Of a stretch of DNA of 64,000 bases, positions 27,982-36,657 are shown one piece after another. The notes below the pieces were generated by a model that was given only the letters and a program-made list of their open reading frames with translations, did not search any database and had not been told where the DNA came from. The number at the start of each line of letters is the position of its first letter. Position 1 is the stretch's first letter. Source of the stretch: Clostridium carboxidivorans P7 (GTDB lineage: Bacteria > Bacillota > Clostridia > Clostridiales > Clostridiaceae); assembly GCF_001038625.1 (NCBI RefSeq), contig NZ_CP011803.1, forward strand, positions 2,790,001-2,854,000, in the 5' to 3' direction. Position numbers and translations under genes: made by a program.

Positions 27982-29249
27982 CTATTTGCCTCCGTATTCT
28001 TTAGTATTTCTAAAAATGCTTCTAACCTTGTTTTCAACTGACCATCATGACAATTTCGCCTGTCCATACAATCACCATCTAAAATAAGCATTGGTATACT
28101 TTTTTCCTTCATCGTTTGTTTAAGCTGCATTACTCCACCTGAAGATTGTTTACAGCCCCAGTGACAGAAATGAATAACTGCTTCAGATTGAAGGGTATCA
28201 ACAGCCTTTTCAATTGCTTTAATCTTTCTTTCATAAGGACCATTATATATATTTAAAATAAGCTTTTTAGCTAATGCCTCCAGTGGATGTTCTATATCTA
28301 ATTCCTCCATATAATCAAAGTTTATGTCATAAGATTGAATTTGGTATTTAGGGTTAAAATTAAAATATTCTTTCATTGTTTCTTGATAATATGGTAAAAG
28401 ATGAACCCAAAATATTTTTACTCCTTCACTTTCAGGATACTTCTTTATATCCTCCGCTAACAGCTTATAAAAATCATAAATTTCTTTAGTTCCTATACCT
28501 ACATGAGCTGCAAAGAGCATGTACATATGTAATGTTAAAGAGCTTGGATAATATTTTGTTCTTTGATATTTTAAGTATTCTTTAAAAAACTTCTTAGATT
28601 CATTTTCCCTTTTTAATATTTCCTTTAACTTATCCTCATCAAATTTTTTACCACACTTTTCTTCAAGCATAGCAATCATATGTTTTAATTGAGTTACAAC
28701 ATATTTTTCACCCTCTAAAGAATATTCATAAGGAATATCTAATATATATGAATCTAAATTATGTTTTTTAGCAAGGTAACGTATTGTATTAACATTACCA
28801 TCACAACAAGTAGATGTTGTAAATGCAAATTTAGGTTTAGGAAGTATGCCACTTTCAACTGTTCCAATAAAACCTTTATGGTAAGAGCATAAAGTCTCTG
28901 CTATACCCATATTTTCAGCATATTCATTTACAAAATCTTCACATTCAAATCCCGACATAAAACATGCCATACATTCTATTGATAAAGGATTTATATCAAA
29001 GCACTGTAATATTTCCACTGGAGTAAAAATATTAATCCATGCAGAATTCTCTGGCTCCTTTAAAGCTCTTAAGATTGAATTAATAGCTATTAAACTTAAA
29101 TTTGTATAGGCTTTAGGAACTTCCTTAGATGACAATTTTACTATTTGCTTTTCCAAAAAAAGACCTAATTTAATCATCTTGTATGCTGTTTCAGGATTAG
29201 TTTCAGCTTCTTTCTTAGTTAATTCTTCATATTTTTTTACTATACTCAT
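27978..29249 (-). CDS. 2-hydroxyacyl-CoA dehydratase family subunit (HgdB-like)
   Basis: 423 residues, no membrane segments. Conserved cysteine-bearing blocks: IECMACFMSGFEC, TSTCCDGNVNT, HWGCKQSSGG and DGDCMDRRNC, the pattern of dehydratase subunits with [4Fe-4S] or double-cubane clusters. It is the first gene of the pair and overlaps the fused gene by ATGA, implying a complex. Known relatives dehydrate (R)-2-hydroxyacyl-CoA in amino-acid fermentation or reduce small molecules; no CoA transferase is nearby, so the substrate is open. A GAGGTGA site precedes the ATG. Confidence 0.87.
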   Translation of the reverse strand: MSIVKKYEELTKKEAETNPETAYKMIKLGLFLEKQIVKLSSKEVPKAYTNLSLIAINSILRALKEPENSAWINIFTPVEILQCFDINPLSIECMACFMSGFECEDFVNEYAENMGIAETLCSYHKGFIGTVESGILPKPKFAFTTSTCCDGNVNTIRYLAKKHNLDSYILDIPYEYSLEGEKYVVTQLKHMIAMLEEKCGKKFDEDKLKEILKRENESKKFFKEYLKYQRTKYYPSSLTLHMYMLFAAHVGIGTKEIYDFYKLLAEDIKKYPESEGVKIFWVHLLPYYQETMKEYFNFNPKYQIQSYDINFDYMEELDIEHPLEALAKKLILNIYNGPYERKIKAIEKAVDTLQSEAVIHFCHWGCKQSSGGVMQLKQTMKEKSIPMLILDGDCMDRRNCHDGQLKTRLEAFLEILKNTEANR

Positions 29250-29300
29250 ACTTCACCTCATTTTTATGACTAATTTTCAGGTTTAACACATTATTCCACT

Positions 29301-29993
29301 TTATTCATATAAATCTCCTGCTAAACCTATTAAAATATCTCTTCGTACTATCTCATAGTTTGCATTTTTCTTTTCAATTGCTCCTCTTTCAGTAAATTTA
29401 TTTAATGTTCTTAATAAATGCCTATAACTTGTTCCTAGTAGCTCTGACATTTCTGTTAAATTACAATCCTGTATGATTTTAGTTTCTTCACCCTTATCAT
29501 TGATAGATATAGCTAAAATATAGCTTGCTAACCTATTTTCCAAAGGGTACAAAAGATTTATTGAATTATTATCTGTATTTCGAGCAAGTTTTTTACCTAA
29601 GCTATTTATGATGTATCTTAAAAACTTACCATCATCCATTAAGCGCTCTCTAATAATATTCAAATCAATAGATATACAATAAGTTTCCTGGATAGCCTGT
29701 ATATTGCAGTGAAATTTATTTAGCTTTATGCATTCAAGATCTCCAATCACCTCTAAAGGACTATTAAAACTAAGCAGTAACTGTTTACCATTGCTTAATA
29801 TAGTATAAACTTTTGCTCTTCCTAATACTAAAAAATATAATTTAGTTATATCTTCATCTGACCTACAAATGTGTTCTCCTTTATTAAACTTCCAAAGCTT
29901 CATATACATTTGCATATTATCTGTAAACATATCATTTAAACTGTATTTTTTAACATAATAATCAATCTTAGCATCATCAATAATTTCTATCAT
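29301..29993 (-). CDS. Crp/Fnr-family transcriptional regulator
   Basis: 230 residues. The cyclic-nucleotide-binding fold spans about residues 30-130, followed by a dimer helix and a C-terminal helix-turn-helix (CNLTEMSELLGTSYRHLLRTL). There is no clear N-terminal cysteine group for an FNR-type iron-sulfur cluster. It lies directly upstream of the dehydratase pair on the same strand and is divergent from two YdcZ-type genes; a perfect 16-bp palindrome lies between. It probably controls one or both of these units and itself. Confidence 0.9.
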   Translation of the reverse strand: MIEIIDDAKIDYYVKKYSLNDMFTDNMQMYMKLWKFNKGEHICRSDEDITKLYFLVLGRAKVYTILSNGKQLLLSFNSPLEVIGDLECIKLNKFHCNIQAIQETYCISIDLNIIRERLMDDGKFLRYIINSLGKKLARNTDNNSINLLYPLENRLASYILAISINDKGEETKIIQDCNLTEMSELLGTSYRHLLRTLNKFTERGAIEKKNANYEIVRRDILIGLAGDLYE

Positions 29994-30070
29994 CAGCTCT
30001 CACCTTTACCATTTCATTGTACAAAGTTCCCATTACTTCCCTATATAAATATAACATATATTTCATCATA

Positions 30071-30086
30071 TATGACATATGTCATA
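30071..30086. promoter_or_regulatory. Putative Crp/Fnr-type operator
   Basis: A perfect palindrome, TATGACAT followed by ATGTCATA, in the 152-bp gap between the divergent Crp/Fnr-type gene and the YdcZ-type genes. Its TGACA-N2-TGTCA core is close to but not the same as the E. coli CRP and FNR sites. Confidence 0.65.
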
Positions 30087-30145
30087 GTACTGAATTTTAT
30101 TATTATGGTAATTTAATATTAGTTATTTTAGGAGGTCATAATATA

Positions 30146-30568
30146 ATGTACAATTTTTTATCAATCTTAACAGGTATTTTAGTTACCATAATGGTAAGCT
30201 TTAATGCCGTACTTTCAAAGAATTTTGGAAACTACACTTCAACTATTATAATTCATATTGTTGGATTAATTGCAATTTTAATTGTGCTAGCTGTTAAAAG
30301 GTTGAAAATTCCTTTTGATAGATCAATACCTTTATTCACATATACAGCTGGTTTTATAGGGGTTTTTACAGTTCTATTCTGTAATTCTTCAATGATAGCT
30401 TTAGGAGCATCTTTATCTGTTGCATTAGGCCTTTTCGGACAAGGAGTTACTTCAATTATAATAGATCACTATGGACTTTTCGGCATGGAAGTTGTGAAAT
30501 TTAATAATAAAAAATTAATTGGATTTGTAATAATGGTTATAGGCCTTGTTGTAATGACAATTTATTAG
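30146..30568 (+). CDS. YdcZ-type (DUF606) small membrane transporter, first half
   Basis: 140 residues, about five helices. The ATG at 30146 is chosen because GGAGG lies 10 bp upstream; the frame continues further upstream but that part crosses the palindromic operator. Features such as FNAVLSKNFG near the N-terminus and the alternating glycine-rich helices match the DUF606 branch of the drug/metabolite transporter superfamily. Members are often encoded in pairs that form heterodimers, and a second one follows after 14 bp. Confidence 0.8.
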   Translation: MYNFLSILTGILVTIMVSFNAVLSKNFGNYTSTIIIHIVGLIAILIVLAVKRLKIPFDRSIPLFTYTAGFIGVFTVLFCNSSMIALGASLSVALGLFGQGVTSIIIDHYGLFGMEVVKFNNKKLIGFVIMVIGLVVMTIY

Positions 30569-30582
30569 AAAGGAAAATTATA

Positions 30583-31041
30583 ATGATATTAAATATAATT
30601 CTTGCTTTGGCAAGTGGACTAACTAACGTTTTAGGTAGAATTATAAACTCAAATTTAGCTAATAAAATAGGTATTTTACCTGGCACATTCTATAACTATT
30701 TAACTGGCTTAATAACTTCGGCACTTTTCTTTATGTTTAGCAGTAATACCTTAAGATATTCTCCTGATAAATTTTTAGGCTTACCTGTATATGCATACAT
30801 TGGTGGTGCTATGGGAGTAGTTGTTGTAGGAATCTCCAGCTACATAACCCCAAAAATCTCTGCTTTATATGCCACAATACTCTTATTTATTGGACAACTT
30901 TTTGCTGGAATAATCATAGATTATTTCACATTGCATGTTCTTTCAACAGGAAAAGTTGTTGGTGGAGTTCTAGTTTTATTAGGATTGGTTTACAATGCAT
31001 TTGTAGATAAGATGGATGCAAGAACTGTTGAAAATTCTTAA
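30583..31041 (+). CDS. YdcZ-type (DUF606) small membrane transporter, second half
   Basis: 152 residues, about five helices, with the DUF606 pattern (LASGLTNVLGRIINSNLA at the N-terminus; PGTFYNYLTGL). It follows the first YdcZ-type gene with its own AGGAAA site, so the two probably form a paired transporter. Substrate unknown. Confidence 0.8.
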   Translation: MILNIILALASGLTNVLGRIINSNLANKIGILPGTFYNYLTGLITSALFFMFSSNTLRYSPDKFLGLPVYAYIGGAMGVVVVGISSYITPKISALYATILLFIGQLFAGIIIDYFTLHVLSTGKVVGGVLVLLGLVYNAFVDKMDARTVENS

Positions 31042-31075
31042 TAGTTATTTAAATTATAAGAACTATTATATAATT

Positions 31076-31109
31076 TTTATGGAAGCTACCTTAAAGTAAC
31101 TTCCATAAA
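31076..31109. terminator. Bidirectional terminator
   Basis: TTTATGGAAG pairs with CTTCCATAAA, with an inner stem TAC/GTA, between the convergent YdcZ-type and DUF362 genes. The flanking AT tracts give T-runs on both strands. Confidence 0.75.
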
Positions 31110-31116
31110 TTCATGT

Positions 31117-32223
31117 TTATATCTCGATTAGTTCATACTCACAGCTTCCCATTCCAATTTCTTCACCATAGCTTAATTGATGGCTTCCTCTTGTTTCAGA
31201 TCTTAGAGCATGGAATTTATCTTCTCCAGCTTTGCAGTCACAACTTAACATTGAATGTACATTTACTGATTGCTTATTAACAAGATCATAACATGCCTTA
31301 TCAAGTGCTACAGGATCAGTAGATGCTAAGAAACCTATATCAGGAACTATTGGTGCATCACTCCATGGCACACAATCACAGTCTGGAGTAATATTGATTA
31401 AGAAGTTAATATATCCAATTTTATTTTCATGAGGTTTCGCAGCACCAAATGCATACTCAGTCAATCTTTCAATAAAAGGATTCATTTCTGAAGACCAATC
31501 CATACCAATTGCTTTAGGTTTGCATACTGTCATACATTCCCCACAACCGATACATTTATCATGTGATACTGAAGCTTTTCTATTTTCAATTGTGATAGCT
31601 TGCTCTGGACAAACTTTAGCACATTGACCGCAGCCAACACATTTATCATTTTGAACATCCATCTTTAAAGCATGTTGTTCCTTTTTCCCAATAGCTGGTG
31701 CTCCACCCATTCCAAGATTTTTAATTGCACCACCAAAACCAGCCATTTCATGACCTTTAAAATGAGAAAGTACAATCATACCATCAGCACTAACCATATC
31801 TTTTGCTAATTTTACCTTTTTAAAATGTTTTTTATTTATTTCAACTTCTTTAATATTTTCGCTTTTTAAACCATCCGCAATAATTATTGGTGCTCCAATT
31901 ACTGCATAGTCATAACCATGTTCTATAGCAGTTATCATATGATCTACCGAATTATGACGGCTACCAGAATATAAAGTATTAGTATCAGTTAAAAAAGGCT
32001 TACCACCAGCTTCTTTAATCTTATCTACAACTTGTCTTACAAAAACAGGATTAATAAAAGTATCATTTCCTCTTTCCCCAAAATGGAGTTTAACAGCAGT
32101 AAGATCTCCTTCATCAATAATATTATCAAAACCAGCCTTTTCAAATAAACGTCTTATTTTTGTAATTTTATTATTTTTATCACTTCTTGAACGTAAATTA
32201 ACAAAGTAAACTTTGCTTGCCAT
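31117..32223 (-). CDS. DUF362 protein with two [4Fe-4S] ferredoxin motifs
   Basis: 368 residues, soluble. The N-terminal DUF362 domain (about 1-185) is followed by two CxxCxxCxxxCP motifs: CVGCGQCAKVCP and CIGCGECMTVCKP, about residues 193-235, and then a C-terminal part of the same domain. It is an electron-carrying iron-sulfur protein of unknown partner. It ends at the bidirectional terminator and begins 41 bp after the flavodoxin gene on the same strand, so the flavodoxin, decarboxylase-like and DUF362 genes can be co-transcribed. Confidence 0.88.
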   Translation of the reverse strand: MASKVYFVNLRSRSDKNNKITKIRRLFEKAGFDNIIDEGDLTAVKLHFGERGNDTFINPVFVRQVVDKIKEAGGKPFLTDTNTLYSGSRHNSVDHMITAIEHGYDYAVIGAPIIIADGLKSENIKEVEINKKHFKKVKLAKDMVSADGMIVLSHFKGHEMAGFGGAIKNLGMGGAPAIGKKEQHALKMDVQNDKCVGCGQCAKVCPEQAITIENRKASVSHDKCIGCGECMTVCKPKAIGMDWSSEMNPFIERLTEYAFGAAKPHENKIGYINFLINITPDCDCVPWSDAPIVPDIGFLASTDPVALDKACYDLVNKQSVNVHSMLSCDCKAGEDKFHALRSETRGSHQLSYGEEIGMGSCEYELIEI

Positions 32224-32264
32224 AATTAATCATCCCTTCTAATTTACAAATTTTATAAAGCTGC

Positions 32265-32738
32265 TTATATAGAAGCAATCCATTTCTTAAGATTACCTTC
32301 AGGTATTGCCATTTTATCCATATCAAATTTAATATCAATAGCTTTTGTAACAGTGGCATTGTTGCAACAATTTTCTATATCTTTTAACGTATGTCCAAGC
32401 CATCCTCCATTTGTTGCAAATGGAATTATGGTCTTGCCTGACAAATCATATTCAGATAAAAAAGTGGCAACTGCTGGTGCATAGGTATACCACCACACAG
32501 GAGTGCCTATAATAACCGTATCATAGTCTTCTAAGTTTGCTTTAAGAGGTTTAATTTCCGGTTTAAATCCACGGTCTACTTCCTGTTTTCCTTGGTCAAC
32601 TACCGAATTGTAATCACCTGTATAAGGCTTTACTGTTTCGATTTCACAGATATCTGCACCTGTAGCCTTCTGAATCTGCTCTGCAATTTTCTTTGTATTA
32701 TTTGTATATGAATAATACACTATCAACTTTTTTCCCAT
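32265..32738 (-). CDS. Flavodoxin
   Basis: 157 residues from the ATG at 32738 (GGGAGG 10 bp upstream; an earlier in-frame start at 32798 would overlap the previous gene). The FMN phosphate loop is SYTNNTKKIA, and PVWWYTYAP and ATNGGWLG fit the isoalloxazine-binding loops. It is a small electron carrier; the neighbours (carboxymuconolactone-decarboxylase-like, cupin, DUF362 ferredoxin) form the kind of clostridial redox or detoxification group often seen next to MerR/LysR regulators. Confidence 0.9.
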   Translation of the reverse strand: MGKKLIVYYSYTNNTKKIAEQIQKATGADICEIETVKPYTGDYNSVVDQGKQEVDRGFKPEIKPLKANLEDYDTVIIGTPVWWYTYAPAVATFLSEYDLSGKTIIPFATNGGWLGHTLKDIENCCNNATVTKAIDIKFDMDKMAIPEGNLKKWIASI

Positions 32739-32743
32739 ACAAT

Positions 32744-33064
32744 CTATTCCTCCCAAACTTCTTTTGCCAGTGAAAATGCTGCCCATGCATTTGGCCATCC
32801 CACATAAAATGCCAGATGTGTGATAATTTCAGCAATTTCTTCTGCAGTAACTCCATTATCTTTGGCATTTGCCATATGGTATTTTAAAAAGTTATCAAAA
32901 ATTCCTTTTGTCATTAATGCTGTTACCGTAATTACACTGCGATCCCTAAGCGATAATTTATCCTCCCGTGACCACACCTCACCAAATAAAACATCATCAT
33001 TTAACTCTGCAAATTTATGTGCAAACTTTCCAAGTGAATCTCTTCCTGCTGTCTGCTTTTTCAT
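32744..33064 (-). CDS. Carboxymuconolactone decarboxylase family protein
   Basis: 106 residues, all helical. The CMD signature is present (LRDRSVITVTALMTKGIFDN and later GVTAEEIAEIITHLAFYVGWP) but there is no CxxC pair, so it is of the decarboxylase-like and not the AhpD peroxidase type. It ends 5 bp before the flavodoxin start; AGGAG is before the ATG. Confidence 0.9.
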   Translation of the reverse strand: MKKQTAGRDSLGKFAHKFAELNDDVLFGEVWSREDKLSLRDRSVITVTALMTKGIFDNFLKYHMANAKDNGVTAEEIAEIITHLAFYVGWPNAWAAFSLAKEVWEE

Positions 33065-33117
33065 AAATATCTCCTTTCTGGTTAGACAAAATTTTCATCT
33101 CATATAACCACACAATC

Positions 33118-33528
33118 CTATTTTAATTTTTTATATTCTTCATCTGTCACTGGTTCACACCATTCATTAGAAGCACCTTCTACTGGAACAGATAAAGCTA
33201 AATGTGCAAAAGCCTCATTACATACAGCACCATGCCAGTGTTTGATTTCTGGAGCAATATATACCACATCTCCACTTTTTAAAAGCTGTGGTCCTTTACC
33301 CATCTCCTGATACCATCCATGACCACCAACACAGATTAATATTTGTCCACTACCATGATGAATATGCCAGTTATTTCTACATCCTGGCTCAAATGTAACG
33401 TTACAGATAATAACTTCCTTATTATTCAAAAGACTTAAATAGCTTTTTCCAATAAAATAAGGTGCATAAGCAGTATTTTCTTCTCCAAGTAAAAATCCAG
33501 ATACATTTTCTAATTCTTTTCTATTCAT
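33118..33528 (-). CDS. Cupin-domain protein
   Basis: 136 residues from the ATG at 33528 (GAGGAG 7 bp upstream; the ATG at 33543 overlaps this site). The cupin metal motifs are seen: NWHIHHGSGQILICVGG and, in the second motif, PEIKHWHGA. It belongs to the group often annotated with CMD proteins and acts on an unknown small molecule. It starts the minus-strand group and is divergent from the merR gene. Confidence 0.88.
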   Translation of the reverse strand: MNRKELENVSGFLLGEENTAYAPYFIGKSYLSLLNNKEVIICNVTFEPGCRNNWHIHHGSGQILICVGGHGWYQEMGKGPQLLKSGDVVYIAPEIKHWHGAVCNEAFAHLALSVPVEGASNEWCEPVTDEEYKKLK

Positions 33529-33685
33529 ACTTTTTCTCCTCATTCCTATTTATGTAATTTCTCATAAGTTTTTATACAATCCTAATGCCTTTGCCATAAA
33601 TACAAATCTTTTATCACAGCTTCTAATTTTATTAGTCAAAGTACACTTTAATCTTGCATAATTTTCTTTTATACCTTATGATAAA

Positions 33686-33812
33686 CAGAGTTCTTAGCAT
33701 AAGATTAAGTTTTTGCTTAAAACTCGTTATCCAGGGACGTAGCTGCTCTTTACTCCCACTTAAGGAATTAGGAATATTAGAGCGGGTAGTCATCGGATAA
33801 ACATATTCTAAT
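33686..33812. ncRNA. Putative structured RNA element, copy B
   Basis: An outer stem (GAGTTCTTAGC at 33688 with GCTTAAAACTC ending at 33725) is followed by TTATCCAGG at 33727, ACGTAGC, an inner stem (GCTCT with AGAGC, TCC with GGA), GGTAGTCATC and GGATAA at 33795-33800 pairing with TTATCC. Blocks and spacing match copy A (24597-24743), while the inner stem bases differ on both sides and still pair. It lies between the divergent cupin and merR genes, 54 bp before the merR start, so it could be a leader RNA of merR or a free RNA. Confidence 0.5.
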
Positions 33813-33866
33813 ACCTAAACCTAACTTTAGGTCAATACTAAATTTAAAATTTATTGGAGGTAACTT

Positions 33867-34313
33867 ATGACTTATTCCATTGGTGATATTTCAAAAATGC
33901 TAAACATATCTATATCAGCCCTGCGTTACTATGACAAAAAAGGTCTTCTTCCTCTTGTGAATAGAACGTCTGGAAATATCCGAGTATTCGATGATACCGA
34001 TGTTGAATGCCTAAAAATGATAGAATGTTTAAAGAATACAGGAATGCCTCTTAAGGATATCAAACAGTTTTTTGAATGGTGCGAAGAAGGAGATTCTACC
34101 ATTGACCAACGATATGAACTTTTCATTAATCAGAAGAAAAAGACAGAACAACAAATTTCACTCTTACAAAATGCTTTGGATCGAATCAATTATAAATGCG
34201 AATTTTACAGAATATCAAAAGAAAATGGAACAACAAATGTTCCGGGATTACGTGAAGAATTAGCTATGAGATTTTTAAATAAGGATACAGAAAATGATAC
34301 AACGGACAAATAA
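33867..34313 (+). CDS. MerR-family transcriptional regulator
   Basis: 148 residues. The N-terminal winged helix (MTYSIGDISKMLNISISALRYYD quoted by its core SIGDISKML) and the following LKNTGMPLKDIKQFFEW coiled-coil onset are typical. No cysteine pair for metal binding is seen at the C-terminus. GGAGGTAA precedes the ATG. It lies divergent from the cupin-CMD-flavodoxin group, which it probably activates (inference). Confidence 0.92.
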   Translation: MTYSIGDISKMLNISISALRYYDKKGLLPLVNRTSGNIRVFDDTDVECLKMIECLKNTGMPLKDIKQFFEWCEEGDSTIDQRYELFINQKKKTEQQISLLQNALDRINYKCEFYRISKENGTTNVPGLREELAMRFLNKDTENDTTDK

Positions 34314-34409
34314 TAAAAATATTTTATGCTAGTGTATCATAAAAGAAATGTATTGATAAGACGATTGTTTTAATTAACTTAATCGTTTTTTACGATTGGA
34401 TGTGATTTA

Positions 34410-35321
34410 TTGTATATTAGACAACTTCAAACCTTTCTTGTTGTTGCAAGATTACTAAATTTTAGAGCTGCTGCTGAGGAACTTAATTACTCTCAATCTA
34501 CTGTTTCAGATCATATACGTAATCTTGAACAAGAACTTGATGTTAAACTATTTGAACGATTTGGACGAAAGGTATTCTTAAACGAACAAGGAGAAAAACT
34601 AATTTCTCCAGCTAAAAAAATGATCAAAGACGCTGAAGAAATTCATAAATTATTTGACAATGATGAAAAAATTAAAGGTACGCTAAAAATAGGCTCTGCT
34701 GAAACCCTCTGTGTATTTTGGCTGCCACCACTACTTAAAGAATATAGTAAAATCTATCCAGATGTCCAAATAATACTTAAAATGGCAGATTGCCTGGAGC
34801 TTCCTGAAATGCTAGAAAAAAATATTATTGATGCTGCATTTAGTCTTCATGATGAATCTGCACAGCAGCAGCTTTCTCAAATAGATCTTTTCCAAGATTC
34901 TACTATTTTTGTTGCAGCGCCAAATCATCCTCTTACTTCTGTAAAAAAAATTACTGCATATGAACTTGAAAATCAAGCATTCATCCTTACTGAATCTAAA
35001 AGAGGCTACAGCTTTGAATTAAAAAAATTGCTTGAAAATTTAAATATAAAAACAAACACTATTATGGAGCTCAGCAGCCTAGAAGCAATAAAACAGTGTG
35101 TTAAGAATGGCCTTGGTATTACTCTGCTGCCGCGTATAGTAGTTGATAAAGAACTTCAAAATGGTGAACTTGTGATTCTACCTGTAGAAATTAATCAAAT
35201 ACTTATACAAGCTAAAATGATATATCATCGGGAAAAATGGATGTCGCCACCATTATTAGCTTTAAAAAATATTGTATTATTAAGAAAAGATGAAATTAGA
35301 AAACAGACTAATGAAGATTAA
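34410..35321 (+). CDS. LysR-family transcriptional regulator
   Basis: 303 residues. It starts with TTG, MYIRQLQTFLVVARLLNFR, a normal LysR beginning; the helix-turn-helix is AAAEELNYSQSTVSDHI, followed by the effector-binding domain from about residue 90. The ribosome binding site is weak. It is 96 bp after merR and convergent with the AEC-type transporter, which it may regulate along with the redox group. Effector unknown. Confidence 0.9.
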   Translation: MYIRQLQTFLVVARLLNFRAAAEELNYSQSTVSDHIRNLEQELDVKLFERFGRKVFLNEQGEKLISPAKKMIKDAEEIHKLFDNDEKIKGTLKIGSAETLCVFWLPPLLKEYSKIYPDVQIILKMADCLELPEMLEKNIIDAAFSLHDESAQQQLSQIDLFQDSTIFVAAPNHPLTSVKKITAYELENQAFILTESKRGYSFELKKLLENLNIKTNTIMELSSLEAIKQCVKNGLGITLLPRIVVDKELQNGELVILPVEINQILIQAKMIYHREKWMSPPLLALKNIVLLRKDEIRKQTNED

Positions 35322-35323
35322 AA

Positions 35324-35356
35324 TAGAAGAATCCTCTACTATTGAGAATTCTTCTA
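35324..35356. terminator. Terminator between lysR and the AEC-type gene
   Basis: TAGAAGAAT plus CTC pairs with GAG plus ATTCTTCTA (one mismatch), with a TTTTAAA tract after it on the plus strand. It separates two convergent genes. Confidence 0.7.
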
Positions 35357-35433
35357 CCATTTTAAAGTATTTCTTAATATTTGATATTTTAATTATCAAA
35401 AGATAAAAGAACATTGTGACTTAACTATTAACC

Positions 35434-36357
35434 CTATATTTGATACAACCAAACCATAATTGGCATTGTTATAATACATATAATAGTTGTAATTGCATTT
35501 ATAACACTAGCATATTCTTCATTTTTACCATAAATTTGAGCCATTTGTGTAACCGCTGATGCAGAGGGAGTAATTGTTGCAAGCAAGCTGATAAGCAAAA
35601 TAACCTTTCCACCCGATAATAAGTTTGCCATTCCACCATATTTAAGCAAAAGCAAAATTATAAAGGGGCATACTATCATCTTAAGAAAAGTAACTATATA
35701 AATTCGCTTATAAGCAAATACCTGTTTGAAGCTCATATTTCCAATTAGCATTCCCATTATAATCATGGAAATAGGACCAAGCATAACGCTTACTGATTCC
35801 ATGGTTTTTATTATAATATCCGGCAATTGAAATCTTGTAACGAAAAATAAAATTCCAAGAAAAATAGTAATCATATTAATATTTAAAAGAATTTTTTTCA
35901 AGTCTACTTTTTGTTCTTCACAGAGCATCATCTTTCCATGAGTCCACAAAAGAAATAATTGTACGGATATAAAAGCACTGGAATAAATAACCCATTCCTT
36001 TCCTAGTATGGAAGTTACAATTGGAATAATCAGATTTCCAGCATTTGAATATATCATGGATGCTTTTTCAACTGCATCCAAATTGAATATCCTTCCAAGT
36101 ATTTTTACTAAAATCAATAATACAATATGAATCAATACTGCTGCCGCGAAAGCAAGAATCAATCCATTTCGTATACTTTCTGTATATTTAATCTGAAAGG
36201 CATTAATAATCACACAAGGCATTATTAGATAAAGAGCAACTGTTGAAAGAGTTTTGCTCTCTTCTGCTTTCAATAAATGTGTTTTTACTAGTATGAATCC
36301 CATGAACATAACTAAAAAAAGTTCAGTAATCTGTTTTACTAATAATAAACTAATCAT
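35434..36357 (-). CDS. AEC-family transporter (auxin efflux carrier type)
   Basis: 307 residues from the ATG at 36357 (GGAGGTG 5 bp upstream). Ten hydrophobic helices in two groups of five with the typical YLIMPCVIINAF in helix 2 and NAGNLIIPIV in helix 4. Bacterial members move dicarboxylates or amino acids; the substrate here is unknown. It is convergent with the LysR-family gene. Confidence 0.87.
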   Translation of the reverse strand: MISLLLVKQITELFLVMFMGFILVKTHLLKAEESKTLSTVALYLIMPCVIINAFQIKYTESIRNGLILAFAAAVLIHIVLLILVKILGRIFNLDAVEKASMIYSNAGNLIIPIVTSILGKEWVIYSSAFISVQLFLLWTHGKMMLCEEQKVDLKKILLNINMITIFLGILFFVTRFQLPDIIIKTMESVSVMLGPISMIIMGMLIGNMSFKQVFAYKRIYIVTFLKMIVCPFIILLLLKYGGMANLLSGGKVILLISLLATITPSASAVTQMAQIYGKNEEYASVINAITTIICIITMPIMVWLYQI

Positions 36358-36545
36358 AATTTCACCTCCATAATACAAGGTAAACAGTTATATTTTACAT
36401 ATAATCATTCATAATAAATTCTAATTTTAATCCAAGGAAAGCCTGTCTATAAACTAAAGCAATTAAAAGCTAATTATATCATTAGATTCCATTAAATTGC
36501 TACTTTTTCAGAAAAATTTGAATAAATGGAAATTATCTATTGACA

Positions 36546-36602
36546 TATATAGATTATCGATATATTCTAATATCATAAAGAAGTATATAGATTATCTATA
36601 TA
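36546..36602. promoter_or_regulatory. Two PadR-type operators
   Basis: TATATAGAT-T-ATCTATATA, a perfect hyphenated palindrome at 36584-36602, and a one-mismatch copy at 36546-36564 (ATCGATATA in the second half). Their centres are 38 bp apart. They lie 56 bp before the padR start. The rest of the region back to the AEC gene shows no further structure. Confidence 0.75.
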
Positions 36603-36657
36603 TGTAAATAGAAATAATAACTATATAAATTTTTAAGATATGAAAGAGGTGATTAAA

